A DNA stretch of 64,000 bases, from assembly GCF_017255415.1 (NCBI RefSeq), contig NZ_JAFJZZ010000003.1, positions 62,001 through 126,000 of the forward strand. Direction: 5' to 3'. The stretch comes from Clostridium aminobutyricum. Lineage in GTDB: Bacteria; Bacillota; Clostridia; Peptostreptococcales; Anaerovoracaceae. Below the pieces are notes generated by a model. The model ran no database searches. It was given only the letters and a program-made list of their open reading frames with translations, and was not told where the DNA came from. A program made the position numbers and the translations under genes. Shown piece after piece: positions 8,938-17,372 of the stretch; the stretch's first letter is position 1, and every line of letters starts with the position of its first letter.

Positions 8938-11900
8938 ATGTTCATAACTGATATTAGTCTCAAGCGTCCCACCTTTGCGATTGTTGTTATTATAGCTTTA
9001 TTAGCTGCCGGAATCATAAGCTTTATGGGACTGAACCTCAATGAACAGCCGGAAACAAACCTGCCCTATACCGCTGTAATTATCACGTTACCCGGTGCGT
9101 CTCCGGATCAGATGGAATCCAAAGTAACAAAGATTGTGGAAGACAATGTAGGGCAGATTTCGGGCGTAAAGCATCTCATCAGCAGAGTCAGTGAAGGCTA
9201 TTCGTTAACGGTTATTGAATTTGATGATTCAAGAACGGTGGACGATGCAGCTCAGGATGTCCGATCCAAGCTAGGCAGTATTCGTTCTTTACTGCCCAAT
9301 GATATCAATGAACCGGTGGTTTCAAAAATAAATATGAATGAAATGCCCGTTTTATCCCTTACCGTTGCCGGGGATCTGAGTTCCGTTAAGTTGTCCAATT
9401 TGGTAGATAATACGATTGTACCTAAACTGAACAGCATTAGCGGAGTAGGCTCCGTTACTACATATGGTCTCATGGAACGCGAGATACAAATTAAAGTAGA
9501 CAAAGATAAGCTGGCCGCTTTTAATCTGACGATCGGTCAGATAATCAGCGGTCTGAGCAGCGATAATATCGATATCCCAAGCGGGAAAGTAGCGGATGAT
9601 TCCCGTGAAGTAACACTTCGTACCTACAGCAGTATTAAGAATGTGGAAGGGTTTAATGATATTATTGTAGCGACCATCAATGGAACGGAAGTGCGTCTGG
9701 GGGATGTAGCCGAGGTCATCGACGGATATGAGGCTAGAGACAGCATTTCTTTTTATAATGGGGAAGAGTGTATCGGAATTGATATTGTAAAGCAATCCGG
9801 GACGAATACCGTAGAGGTCGTGGACGAAATTAAAAGCCAAATGGAAGCGTTAGAAGCTTCTTTGCCGGCGGGAGTAAGTATTAATGTGGTCAGTGACAAT
9901 TCCACCTCTATTCGGGCATCTGTTCACAGTGTGGAGGAAACCCTGATAGAAGGCTGTTTATTGGCTGTCGCTATTATATTCCTGTTCCTGCGGACATGGG
10001 GGAGCACCTTAGTGAGTGCCATATCGCTTCCGACCTCCATTATCACTACTTTTGCTGCAATGAAAATCATGGGTTTTTCATTAAATATGATGAGTTTAAT
10101 GGCCCTATCGCTTTCGGTAGGCCTTTTGGTGGATGACGCCATTGTTGTCATTGAAAATATTGTAAGGCATCTCCGGATGGGAAAAACACCGATTCAGGCA
10201 GCAAAGGAAGCGACGAGTGAAATCAGCTTGGCCGTACTCGCAACTACACTGACAATCGTGGCGGTATTTTTACCGATGTCCATGATGAATGGAATCCTGG
10301 GCTCGTTCTTCAAAGAGTTTGGATTGACCATTGCGTTTGCCGTGCTGATATCGTTATTTATATCCTTTACCTTAGTACCTCTCTTAGCTTCCCGATATGT
10401 AAAGGATGACGAAGACATCGAGCCGAGAACTAAATTTGGAAGGTTTCTTCATTGGTTCAATTATCAATTTGATCTTTTAGCGGGCTATTATAAAAACATC
10501 TTAAGTGTTGTTTTAAGAAACCGTAAAAAAACTATCGCCGTTACGGTTGCTCTGTTTGTTGCCAGTATAGCACTGATTCCGTTAATGGGAATGAGCTTTA
10601 TTCCCAGTCAAGATAAAGGCATTATTACTATTGCCGCCGAACTGGATTCCGGATTATCCCTGGATGCTGCAACAGAAAGAGCAAAGAAGATAGAAGACAT
10701 TGTCAACCAGTATAAGGATGTACAGTCTGTTTATACAACGATTGAGAAAGACAGCATCAGCTTAAGTATTGATTTGACCGACAAAAAGGATAGAAAAGAA
10801 AGTTCGGACGAAATTGCTTCACAGATGCGTGCCGAAATTAAAGTCATGCCGGGATTGGATTTATCTGTGGCAGGAACTTCCGGTATGTCGAGCTCCTCTG
10901 CGAAAGCCTATGCCATTCATATACAAGGAGAGGATTTTGATCAGCTGTTGGAGTATAGTCAAAAAGCCAAACAGCTGTTGAACGACATACCGGGCGCAGT
11001 AGATGTAGGGATTAGCTATAAAGCCGGAAAGCCGGAGACTAGAATTGTTGTAGACCGTGATGCGGCAGCAGATCTTGGTGTAGCCCCTTCGAGCATCTCC
11101 AGCACATTAGGCATTCTGTTTAATGGGACGACGGTAGGACAGTATGAGTCCGGAGGAGACCGTATTGATGTGAAGGTCAGCGTACAAGATGATCAAAGCA
11201 CAAGTCTTGACAGCATAAACGGCATTTATTTAGCCAGTACGACTACAGGCCGGATGATCCCAATTGAACAATTAATAAGCAAGGAATACGGAACGGCCTC
11301 TTCTCAAATTGCCCGTTATGATAAAAGCAGAGACATCGAAATTCAGGCGAATTTTATAGGCCTCACCTCTTCTGAACTGAACAGTGCTTTTATGGATAAG
11401 TTAAATAAAGAGTTGCCTCCGCCTAAAGGCATTACCATAGGGGCAGGAAGTGACCAGCAATTCATGGAGGAGAGTGCAGGGGGATTAGTTCAGGCCTTTA
11501 TTTTAGGAATTCTGTTTATATTCTTGATCCTGGCGGCTCAGTTTGAGAGCTGGCTGGACCCGTTTGCCATTATGTTTTCATTGCCGCTTGCTATTATCGG
11601 AGCCATTCTTGCCATGTTCTTAAAGGGCGACGGGCTCAGTATGGTAGGCTTGATAGGGATCTTCTTCTTGATGGGGCTGGTTACTAAAAATGCCATTTTG
11701 CTTGTGGATTTTATTAAGAAAAGGCGTGAAGAAGGATCGGATCGGAAAGAGGCAATTTTGGAAGCTGCTATGATTCGATTAAGACCAATCATGATGACGA
11801 CTCTTGCAATGATATTCGGTATGCTGCCGTCTGCCTTGAATTCAGGCACCGGATCGGAAATCTGGCAGCCGATGGCAGTGGCTATCATCGGAGGGCTGAT

Positions 11901-12033
11901 TTCCTCTACGCTGCTGACACTTTTTGTCATACCGGTTATTTATACGATATTGGATGATATAAAGGGGAAACTGCGTTCGGTTAAATCAAAAGCGCGTGAT
12001 AACATTCTGACAAAAACAAAAAGGGTATCTTAA
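8938..12033 (+). CDS. RND-family multidrug efflux transporter (HAE1/AcrB type)
   Basis: A proton-driven exporter of 1,031 residues, the normal AcrB length. A first membrane helix (RPTFAIVVIIALLAAGIISF) is followed by a large extracytoplasmic loop, five central helices, a second loop, and five C-terminal helices. The intramembrane acidic pair in helix 4 is visible in LSVGLLVDDAIVVIENIVRH. It is translated directly after its adaptor and ends at a terminator. Substrates cannot be told from sequence; the TetR gene next door suggests drug- or metabolite-inducible export. Confidence 0.95.
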   Translation: MFITDISLKRPTFAIVVIIALLAAGIISFMGLNLNEQPETNLPYTAVIITLPGASPDQMESKVTKIVEDNVGQISGVKHLISRVSEGYSLTVIEFDDSRTVDDAAQDVRSKLGSIRSLLPNDINEPVVSKINMNEMPVLSLTVAGDLSSVKLSNLVDNTIVPKLNSISGVGSVTTYGLMEREIQIKVDKDKLAAFNLTIGQIISGLSSDNIDIPSGKVADDSREVTLRTYSSIKNVEGFNDIIVATINGTEVRLGDVAEVIDGYEARDSISFYNGEECIGIDIVKQSGTNTVEVVDEIKSQMEALEASLPAGVSINVVSDNSTSIRASVHSVEETLIEGCLLAVAIIFLFLRTWGSTLVSAISLPTSIITTFAAMKIMGFSLNMMSLMALSLSVGLLVDDAIVVIENIVRHLRMGKTPIQAAKEATSEISLAVLATTLTIVAVFLPMSMMNGILGSFFKEFGLTIAFAVLISLFISFTLVPLLASRYVKDDEDIEPRTKFGRFLHWFNYQFDLLAGYYKNILSVVLRNRKKTIAVTVALFVASIALIPLMGMSFIPSQDKGIITIAAELDSGLSLDAATERAKKIEDIVNQYKDVQSVYTTIEKDSISLSIDLTDKKDRKESSDEIASQMRAEIKVMPGLDLSVAGTSGMSSSSAKAYAIHIQGEDFDQLLEYSQKAKQLLNDIPGAVDVGISYKAGKPETRIVVDRDAAADLGVAPSSISSTLGILFNGTTVGQYESGGDRIDVKVSVQDDQSTSLDSINGIYLASTTTGRMIPIEQLISKEYGTASSQIARYDKSRDIEIQANFIGLTSSELNSAFMDKLNKELPPPKGITIGAGSDQQFMEESAGGLVQAFILGILFIFLILAAQFESWLDPFAIMFSLPLAIIGAILAMFLKGDGLSMVGLIGIFFLMGLVTKNAILLVDFIKKRREEGSDRKEAILEAAMIRLRPIMMTTLAMIFGMLPSALNSGTGSEIWQPMAVAIIGGLISSTLLTLFVIPVIYTILDDIKGKLRSVKSKARDNILTKTKRVS

Positions 12034-12089
12034 ATATAAAAAATCGTGTTACGCTTATTCACTATGAAGAATGAGGAAGACGAACCAAT

Positions 12090-12130
12090 AAACTGCTCGC
12101 AATCATTACGTAGATAGCGGGCAGTTTTTA
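12090..12130 (+). terminator. Intrinsic terminator of the RND operon
   Basis: AAACTGCTCGC (12090-12100) pairs with GCGGGCAGTTT (12117-12127) with one G-U pair; followed by TTTTTA. Confidence 0.85.
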
Positions 12131-12131
12131 C

Positions 12132-12191
12132 TTGACAATGAAATGAAAGCAGTATATTATGAAATAAATAAATTGTATAAAATTAAATTTT
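12132..12191 (+). promoter_or_regulatory. ohrR-like promoter and autoregulatory palindrome
   Basis: TTGACA (12132-12137), 17 bases, TATTAT (12155-12160). Downstream is the palindrome AAAATTAAATTTT (12179-12191), close in form to the B. subtilis OhrR box (TACAATT-A-AATTGTA). The same AATTAAATTTT core recurs ahead of the peroxidase gene at 12717. Confidence 0.65.
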
Positions 12192-12217
12192 GTAAAACTG
12201 TATAGGAGATACTTGAA

Positions 12218-12649
12218 ATGGGGCAGTATGATAAATTAAAACTGGAAAATCAGCTATGCTTTTCGTTATATGCGGCATCAAGAGAGGTTATCAAACTGTA
12301 TAAACCGCTTCTCGACAACTATAATCTGACGTATACGCAGTATGTCGTCATGCTTGTGTTGTGGGAAGAACAAAAGATAACGGTAAAGCAGCTGGGCGAA
12401 AAATTACATTTGGATTCGGGTACCTTATCCCCGCTTTTAAAGAAATTGGAAAAGATGGACCTAATCATTAAGTATAGAGACAAGGCAGACGATAGAGTGG
12501 TTAACGTAGAAGTAACGGAGAAGGCGAAGGCCTTAAAAGAAAAAATAGTGGAAGTGCCGGAACAATTGTTTTGTAAGTTTGATTCTGAAATGGAAGAACT
12601 GGTGCAATTAAAAAAGTTATTGGACAATTTGTTGATTCGATTGGATTAA
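12218..12649 (+). CDS. OhrR-like MarR-family peroxide-sensing regulator
   Basis: A 143-residue winged-helix MarR protein. C14 in LENQLCFSLYAASREV aligns with the reactive Cys15 of OhrR, which is oxidised by organic hydroperoxides. The DNA-binding helix and wing lie at LHLDSGTLSPLLKKLEKMDLI and RVVNVEVTEK. In B. subtilis OhrR controls the peroxiredoxin OhrA; here the neighbour is a glutathione peroxidase whose upstream palindrome matches the one before this gene. It probably represses itself and the peroxidase until peroxide appears. RBS is AGGAGA. Confidence 0.88.
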   Translation: MGQYDKLKLENQLCFSLYAASREVIKLYKPLLDNYNLTYTQYVVMLVLWEEQKITVKQLGEKLHLDSGTLSPLLKKLEKMDLIIKYRDKADDRVVNVEVTEKAKALKEKIVEVPEQLFCKFDSEMEELVQLKKLLDNLLIRLD

Positions 12650-12716
12650 AGCGTACAATAGGACGTTAAGAAATGAGTTGCTAAGACAGATTAATTTTGC
12701 CATATAGATTGCATGA

Positions 12717-12740
12717 AATTAAATTTTTTAAAATTTAATT
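12717..12740 (+). promoter_or_regulatory. 24-bp palindrome ahead of the peroxidase gene
   Basis: AATTAAATTTT (12717-12727), TT, AAAATTTAATT (12730-12740): perfect 11-bp arms. It shares its half site with the palindrome before the OhrR-like gene, making it the likely OhrR operator. Confidence 0.6.
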
Positions 12741-12767
12741 ATTAATAGAACGGGAGATGTGAATAGT

Positions 12768-13259
12768 ATGAAATTTTATGATTTTACAGCAAAAAAAATA
12801 AACGGTGAAGAAGTAAAAATGCTGGACTACAAAGGAAAAGTAGTGTTGATTGTGAATACTGCAAGCAAATGCGGGTTTACTCCTCAACTCGAAGAACTGG
12901 AACAATTGTATGAAAAATACAGCAAAGATGGTTTTGAAGTGTTAGGCTTTCCGTGCAATCAGTTTGCGGGTCAGGAACCGGGAACCAATGAAGAGGTGCA
13001 GCAGTTTTGCCAAATCAACTATGGCGTATCGTTTACTATGTTTGAGAAAATAGATGTCAATGGAGAAAATGCACATCCATTATATCAGTATTTGACCAAG
13101 GAAGCTAAAGGAAGCATAAACAACAAGATTAAATGGAATTTTACCAAGTTTTTAATTGATTCTGAAGGGGATGTAGTGAAGCGATATGCACCGATTGTCA
13201 AACCTTTAAAGATTGAAGAAGATATTAAAAAGCTGCTAAAAAAGGAGATCAGAATATGA
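12768..13259 (+). CDS. Glutathione/thioredoxin-dependent peroxidase
   Basis: A 163-residue peroxidase of the glutathione peroxidase fold, Cys form (no selenocysteine). Active-site residues are C35 ([10 protein letters not shown]), Q69 (NQFAGQEPG), W123 and N124 (KWNFTKFL). Bacterial Cys-type members generally use thioredoxin. It reduces lipid and organic hydroperoxides in the cytoplasm, fitting control by the preceding OhrR-like gene. I start it at ATG 12768, since GTG 12759 would sit on top of the Shine-Dalgarno. Confidence 0.95.
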   Translation: MKFYDFTAKKINGEEVKMLDYKGKVVLIVNTASKCGFTPQLEELEQLYEKYSKDGFEVLGFPCNQFAGQEPGTNEEVQQFCQINYGVSFTMFEKIDVNGENAHPLYQYLTKEAKGSINNKIKWNFTKFLIDSEGDVVKRYAPIVKPLKIEEDIKKLLKKEIRI

Positions 13260-13275
13260 TTTATGAATTATATTC

Positions 13276-13398
13276 AATACTTTTGCCAAAATTGAGGTAA
13301 ATGGTGAAGATGCTGCATCAAAGGGGCTGTATGAACGGGTAGAAGAATATGGATTTGGCACAACAGGAAACGATATAAAAAATCGACAGGAACTATAA
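13276..13398 (+). pseudogene. Remnant of a second glutathione-peroxidase-like gene
   Basis: The frame ending at TAA 13396-13398 reads FNTFAKIEVNGEDAASKGLY, matching [18 protein letters not shown] of the intact gene immediately upstream. The active-site Cys and Gln regions and the Trp region are absent and there is no start codon. It is probably the relic of a tandem copy after deletion. Confidence 0.5.
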
Positions 13399-13412
13399 AC
13401 TGCAACGTATTT

Positions 13413-13472
13413 ATTTGGGCAGTCAATGCTGCGTAAGATCCTATAAGCACTGGCTGTCCAAATGCGTTTTTT
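13413..13472 (+). terminator. Intrinsic terminator after the peroxidase region
   Basis: ATTTGGGCAG (13413-13422) pairs with CTGTCCAAAT (13454-13463) with one G-U pair; followed by GCGTTTTTTG. Confidence 0.75.
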
Positions 13473-13493
13473 GAGACAGAACTCTTCATTCTA

Positions 13494-13970
13494 TTATTCA
13501 TCACGCGTGGTGGATTCTTCTGAAGAGTCTTTTTCTTCTTCATCAATTTTGATCGCTCCAACTGTCATCGCTCCGACGGCCGCTGCCTTTGCCAATGTTT
13601 TTGTGCCGTGTGAAATCTTCTCAAAGTCTTTTTCTTTAATTCCTTCTAGAATCTCTCCGCCGTTTTTAGTGACTAATTTAAAATTATTAACAAAATTATC
13701 GACAACTTTGCCGCCGCCTTCCTTTAAGGTATCGATCCCTTCTTGCGATTTTTCATGATTTTTCGTCACCTTACCTGCGACTAAATCGGTTGTACCACTT
13801 GCGATGTCTCCTACGATCTCTCCGGTATAGATGGTGGAATCTACTATACTGGAACCGATATCATCAATTAGCTTGACCTTTGCCACTTTACCGACGACGG
13901 ATATCGTTCCGCCGATTACCCCGCCAACGGTTGCTCCTGCAATAATCCCTGCCTTTTTCAGTCTATTCAT
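13494..13970 (-). CDS. Glycine-rich hypothetical protein
   Basis: A 158-residue protein that I do not recognise. The N-terminus is a glycine-rich hydrophobic stretch (AGIIAGATVGGVIGGTISVV) resembling glycine-zipper membrane segments. A second small-residue hydrophobic patch is near the C-terminus (TLAKAAAVGAMTVGAIKI), and the tail is very acidic. The middle repeats a pattern of Lys/Gly-rich amphipathic segments (GKVTKNHEKSQEGIDTLKEGGGKVVDNF). It has its own upstream region and is convergent with the peroxidase gene. A membrane- or lipid-associated role is only a guess. Confidence 0.7.
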   Translation of the reverse strand: MNRLKKAGIIAGATVGGVIGGTISVVGKVAKVKLIDDIGSSIVDSTIYTGEIVGDIASGTTDLVAGKVTKNHEKSQEGIDTLKEGGGKVVDNFVNNFKLVTKNGGEILEGIKEKDFEKISHGTKTLAKAAAVGAMTVGAIKIDEEEKDSSEESTTRDE

Positions 13971-14069
13971 CTATATACCCCCTGTATATTTTTGATTGAA
14001 GTGCGCTTCTGATGAGAGTATACTATAAAAACGTACGCTGGTAAAGTAATGAAAGAGAAGGTAGGTCAA

Positions 14070-14822
14070 ATGAAAGAAGCAATAAAAGCAGCATTCCCTT
14101 ATACAATTCCCGTATGTTTAGGATATGTACCGCTGGGAATCGCCTATGGTTTGATGATGGCGAATGCAAACTATGGTGTGCTATGGGGTTTCTTTTCCAG
14201 CCTGTTCATTTATTCAGGTACAGCTCAATTTGTTAGTGTTGATTTTCTGGCAACAGGCACTGCCTTGTTGGAGATTGCTATTATCATTATTGTGATGAAT
14301 TCGAGAATGATGTTTTACGGATTGTCTTTTTTAGAGCGGTTTGATGGGATGGGCCTGAAGAAATGGTACATGATTTTTGCGTTGACGGATGAAACCTATG
14401 CCCTGTTGTCAGCCATCAAAATCCCTGAACAGTTGGATGAGAAGAAGTTTATGCTTGCGCTGGCTGCGATGAATCAATCGTATTGGATTGCAGGCAGTGT
14501 AATCGGAATTACAGTGGGCAATTCAATCCACTTTAATTCGACGGGCATTGATTTTGCCATGACCGCACTGTTTGTTGTGTTGTGCATGGATCAATGGAAA
14601 GCCTATAAATCTCATGAACCTGCCATGATTGGGCTGAGCTGCTCCGTAGCAGCTTTGATTATATTCGGAGCGCAAAACTTTATGATTCCTTCCCTGATCG
14701 CTATTATCGCGGTGATGGTTGTAAGAAGGAAATCGATTGCAGGTAAGATGGACGAAGATGAAAAACAAGAGTCAGAATCTGAACCGGATTATATAACAGA
14801 AGAGGGAGGTGAGCAGATATGA
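14070..14822 (+). CDS. azlC: Branched-chain amino-acid exporter, large subunit (AzlC)
   Basis: About 250 residues with several membrane helices and the AzlC opening KAAFPYTIPVCLGYVPLGIAYG. With the small AzlD partner it forms an exporter of branched-chain amino acids and analogues such as azaleucine. I start it at ATG 14070 (after AGGTAGG) rather than ATG 14049, which lacks a ribosome site. Its stop overlaps the azlD start by four bases (ATGA). The hydrophilic C-terminal tail (KQESESEPDYITEE) is somewhat longer than usual. Confidence 0.92.
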   Translation: MKEAIKAAFPYTIPVCLGYVPLGIAYGLMMANANYGVLWGFFSSLFIYSGTAQFVSVDFLATGTALLEIAIIIIVMNSRMMFYGLSFLERFDGMGLKKWYMIFALTDETYALLSAIKIPEQLDEKKFMLALAAMNQSYWIAGSVIGITVGNSIHFNSTGIDFAMTALFVVLCMDQWKAYKSHEPAMIGLSCSVAALIIFGAQNFMIPSLIAIIAVMVVRRKSIAGKMDEDEKQESESEPDYITEEGGEQI

Positions 14823-15163
14823 GTTCAGATACCTTTACCTATTCTGTGATTATTATTGCACTGATCGCCGTGCTGACCTTCGGGGCCCGTTTTGTTCCGT
14901 TTGCCTTATTCAGCAGAGGGGGCAGGCCGCCGGCAGTCATTCAATACCTTGGCAATGTTCTTCCTCCTGCCGTAATGGTACTTCTCATTGTTTATTGTTT
15001 GAAAGCTGTTTCGATAACGAGCGGAAATCATGGTCTTCCGGAATTTGTTTCCATAGCAGCAGTTGTCCTGCTTTATAAGGTGTTTAAAAACAATTTATTA
15101 GCCATCGTAGGCGGTACGGGACTGTATATGTTTTTTATTCAAACCGCATTTTTCGGTGCATGA
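14819..15163 (+). CDS. azlD: Branched-chain amino-acid transport small subunit (AzlD)
   Basis: A 114-residue, four-helix AzlD-family protein (FGARFVPFALFS near the N-terminus, LLYKVFKNNLLAIVGGTGLYM near the end). It starts inside the azlC stop codon (ATGA), the standard arrangement for this two-component exporter, and the RBS GAGGTGAG lies within azlC. Confidence 0.92.
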   Translation: MSSDTFTYSVIIIALIAVLTFGARFVPFALFSRGGRPPAVIQYLGNVLPPAVMVLLIVYCLKAVSITSGNHGLPEFVSIAAVVLLYKVFKNNLLAIVGGTGLYMFFIQTAFFGA

Positions 15164-15201
15164 TGCTTTTGTGATGCCCCAAGATAAGATGAAAATTATA
15201 T

Positions 15202-15269
15202 AAAGAGTTCATTCTAAGGTTTAATCCTCCGTAAGGACACAGGATAAGCCAAAAGAGTGAGCTCTTTTT
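15202..15269 (+). terminator. Long-stem terminator after azlCD
   Basis: AAAGAGTTCATTCT (15202-15215) pairs with AGAGTGAGCTCTTT (15254-15267) with two G-U pairs, then TTTTTC. The loop carries a second imperfect stem (GGTTTAATCCT with AGGATAAGCC). Confidence 0.65.
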
Positions 15270-15433
15270 CTAATAGGAAATAGTAGCTTTTCTATTAGGT
15301 AAATGAGGCAACAGATCAAGGCTATCATGTTATGAAGGAAACTGTATTTTGTGATTATTGAAATAGTTTTTTAGAATAAGACCCCAGCAGAATCATCGCA
15401 GCTGATTGAATTTTACGTCTATTTGTTAAAATA

Positions 15434-15462
15434 ATGACAAACATGGGGCGCCATGCTACAAT
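15434..15462 (+). promoter_or_regulatory. Hydrogenase promoter with internal dyad
   Basis: ATGACA (15434-15439), 17 bases, TACAAT (15457-15462). The spacer contains CATGG-GGCG-CCATG (15442-15455), a dyad placed where a repressor or activator could act. Confidence 0.5.
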
Positions 15463-15548
15463 GAGTTCGCTAATAGAACAACAGTTAAAAGCAGGGATTT
15501 ATATTGGCAAATATGGACTCTATAGATGGCTTGGAGGGGTGAAAAAGA

Positions 15549-16994
15549 ATGAGAATCTTTGATACAAAAGTACAAGAGATTAAATATAAAGTACTGAGCG
15601 AAGTGGCGAGAAAAACGTGGGAAGGGAAGGACTCTTTCGCTGAGTTTGATGATATTGCAAAACTTATTGTTGCAGATGAGCCGACGATGCGGTGCTGCAT
15701 CTATAAAGAAAGAGCGATTGTAGCGGAACGTATTCGAATTGCTCTCGGAGGGAAAAAGGATAATCCGAATATTATTGAAGTTATTGAGATCGCTTGTGAT
15801 GAATGTCCGGTAGCCGGTCATGTGGTGACGGATTTATGCAGAGGATGTATTGCACATCGTTGTCAGGATGTCTGTAAATTGGGTGCCATCAGTTTTGATG
15901 AACATCAAAATGCGAAAATTGATAAGAGTAAGTGTGTAGAATGCGGGAAATGTGCCAATGTCTGTCCGTATAAAGCCATCAACAATTTTATAAGACCTTG
16001 TGAGAGAGCGTGCAAGGTGAAGGCGATCCACATGGGGGAAACAAAAGCGGCTACTATTGACCATAGCAAGTGCATTTCTTGCGGAGCTTGCGTCTATCAA
16101 TGTCCTTTCGGTGCGACGGTGGACAAATCTTTTATCGTGGATGCGATTCATATCATCAAAGGAAGCAAGGAGAATACAGCCTATAAAGTATATGCAATTG
16201 TTGCCCCTTCTATCGCCAGTCAATTTAAATATGTAGAAATGGGGCAAGTCATTACGGGAATTAAAAACCTTGGCTTTTTTGAGGTGATGGAGGTTGCCTT
16301 CGGCGCAGATATGGTGGCTTTGTCAGAAGCACAAGAATTGATAGACAAAGGATTTTTGACGACTTCTTGCTGTCCGGCCTTTGTGAGTTACATTTATAAA
16401 CATTGTCCATCTATGATTCCTCATATTTCTCACAATCTGTCACCGATGGCCGCTTTAGGAAAATACATAAAGGAGCATGACCGCAGTGCTAAAGTGATTT
16501 TCATCGGTCCTTGCACTGCAAAAAAAGAGGAAATCAGGCGGGAAGAAGTAGGGACGTATGTGGATTGCGTGTTAACTTTTGAGGAACTGCAGGCGCTGTT
16601 CTCCAGCAGAGATATAGAGCTGGAGTGCTTAGAGGAAAAACAATTTGAAAAAGCGTCTGGCTTTGGAAGAGGGTTTGCCAATACAGGAGGTGTGGCTCAG
16701 GCGGTTACACAGGCTGTGAAAGAGCTTGCGACAGAAAGCGGAGAGGAAAGCACTGCTGCTCATTTCACTGTGAATCCAATTGCTTGTGATGGAATTGAAA
16801 AATGCAAGACGATTTTGCTCCGTGCCTCGAAAGGTGGGCTGCCAAACAATTTAATCGAAGGAATGGCCTGTATAGATGGATGTATCGGAGGAGCAGGCTG
16901 TTTGAGTCATGGAGAAAAAAACAGAGACTATATTGTAAAATACAGCAACGCATCGAAAATCAAGTCACTGCATGAATCTGGACGGGCAGAATAG
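15549..16994 (+). CDS. Monomeric [FeFe] hydrogenase, group-B-like
   Basis: A 481-residue iron-only hydrogenase-type protein. Two [4Fe-4S] ferredoxin motifs lie at 129-139 (CVECGKCANVC) and 175-185 (CISCGACVYQC). H-cluster motifs are L1 TSCCPAF (C274, C275), L2 GPCTAKKEE (C322) and L3 EGMACIDGCIGG (C441, C445). The usual L1 Trp is Phe, and L2 begins Gly-Pro-Cys rather than Met-Pro-Cys, the pattern of the less studied group B enzymes. It probably interconverts protons and H2 with ferredoxin. The maturases HydEFG are not in this window. Confidence 0.9.
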   Translation: MRIFDTKVQEIKYKVLSEVARKTWEGKDSFAEFDDIAKLIVADEPTMRCCIYKERAIVAERIRIALGGKKDNPNIIEVIEIACDECPVAGHVVTDLCRGCIAHRCQDVCKLGAISFDEHQNAKIDKSKCVECGKCANVCPYKAINNFIRPCERACKVKAIHMGETKAATIDHSKCISCGACVYQCPFGATVDKSFIVDAIHIIKGSKENTAYKVYAIVAPSIASQFKYVEMGQVITGIKNLGFFEVMEVAFGADMVALSEAQELIDKGFLTTSCCPAFVSYIYKHCPSMIPHISHNLSPMAALGKYIKEHDRSAKVIFIGPCTAKKEEIRREEVGTYVDCVLTFEELQALFSSRDIELECLEEKQFEKASGFGRGFANTGGVAQAVTQAVKELATESGEESTAAHFTVNPIACDGIEKCKTILLRASKGGLPNNLIEGMACIDGCIGGAGCLSHGEKNRDYIVKYSNASKIKSLHESGRAE

Positions 16995-17037
16995 TTTTTG
17001 CTGAAACCTTCCATAATAACTCCAGGAGGTGAAAAAA

Positions 17038-17217
17038 ATGAGTAACGAAACGAAGCTATTTTCCGAAACAGGAAAATTTGATGCAAGTCATTCTACGGAA
17101 GACCATTCATGGATTCAAGAGGAAAAAATGGAAGGGGAAATTCCGGGAACAATTAAAAAGCAAAATTTAGGCCACAATTCAAAAAAAGAGGGATTGAGCC
17201 GAAATACGAAACGATAA
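17038..17217 (+). CDS. Small hydrophilic hypothetical protein
   Basis: A 59-residue, charged protein with no hydrophobic segment. The ribosome site is excellent (AGGAGG at 17024-17029, ATG at 17038), arguing it is translated. The C-terminal half, QNLGHNSKKEGLSRNTKR, looks conserved-motif-like (Asn/Lys/Gly basic tail). I do not recognise a characterised family. It lies 43 bases after the hydrogenase gene and could share its transcript. Confidence 0.6.
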   Translation: MSNETKLFSETGKFDASHSTEDHSWIQEEKMEGEIPGTIKKQNLGHNSKKEGLSRNTKR

Positions 17218-17292
17218 GGCAGTGAGAAGGATCATATGGTGGAGGTTTTGCGATAAAAAATAAAACCATAGATATATTTATATTAATCATAA

Positions 17293-17321
17293 TTGACATT
17301 AATGAAATTACCAGATATAAT
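17293..17321 (+). promoter_or_regulatory. Promoter of the SGNH hydrolase gene
   Basis: TTGACA (17293-17298), 17 bases, TATAAT (17316-17321): a consensus housekeeping promoter. Confidence 0.8.
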
Positions 17322-17372
17322 ATTCAATATTACATTACATAATATTGATAGTTATGAATGAGGTGTTAGATT

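Larger units (their letters stand above)
15164..15548 (+). other. Intergenic region between azlD and the hydrogenase gene
   Basis: It holds the azlCD terminator (15202-15269), a small hairpin (CTAATAG...CTATTAG near 15272-15297) and the hydrogenase promoter (15434-15462). I see no gene in it. Confidence 0.7.
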
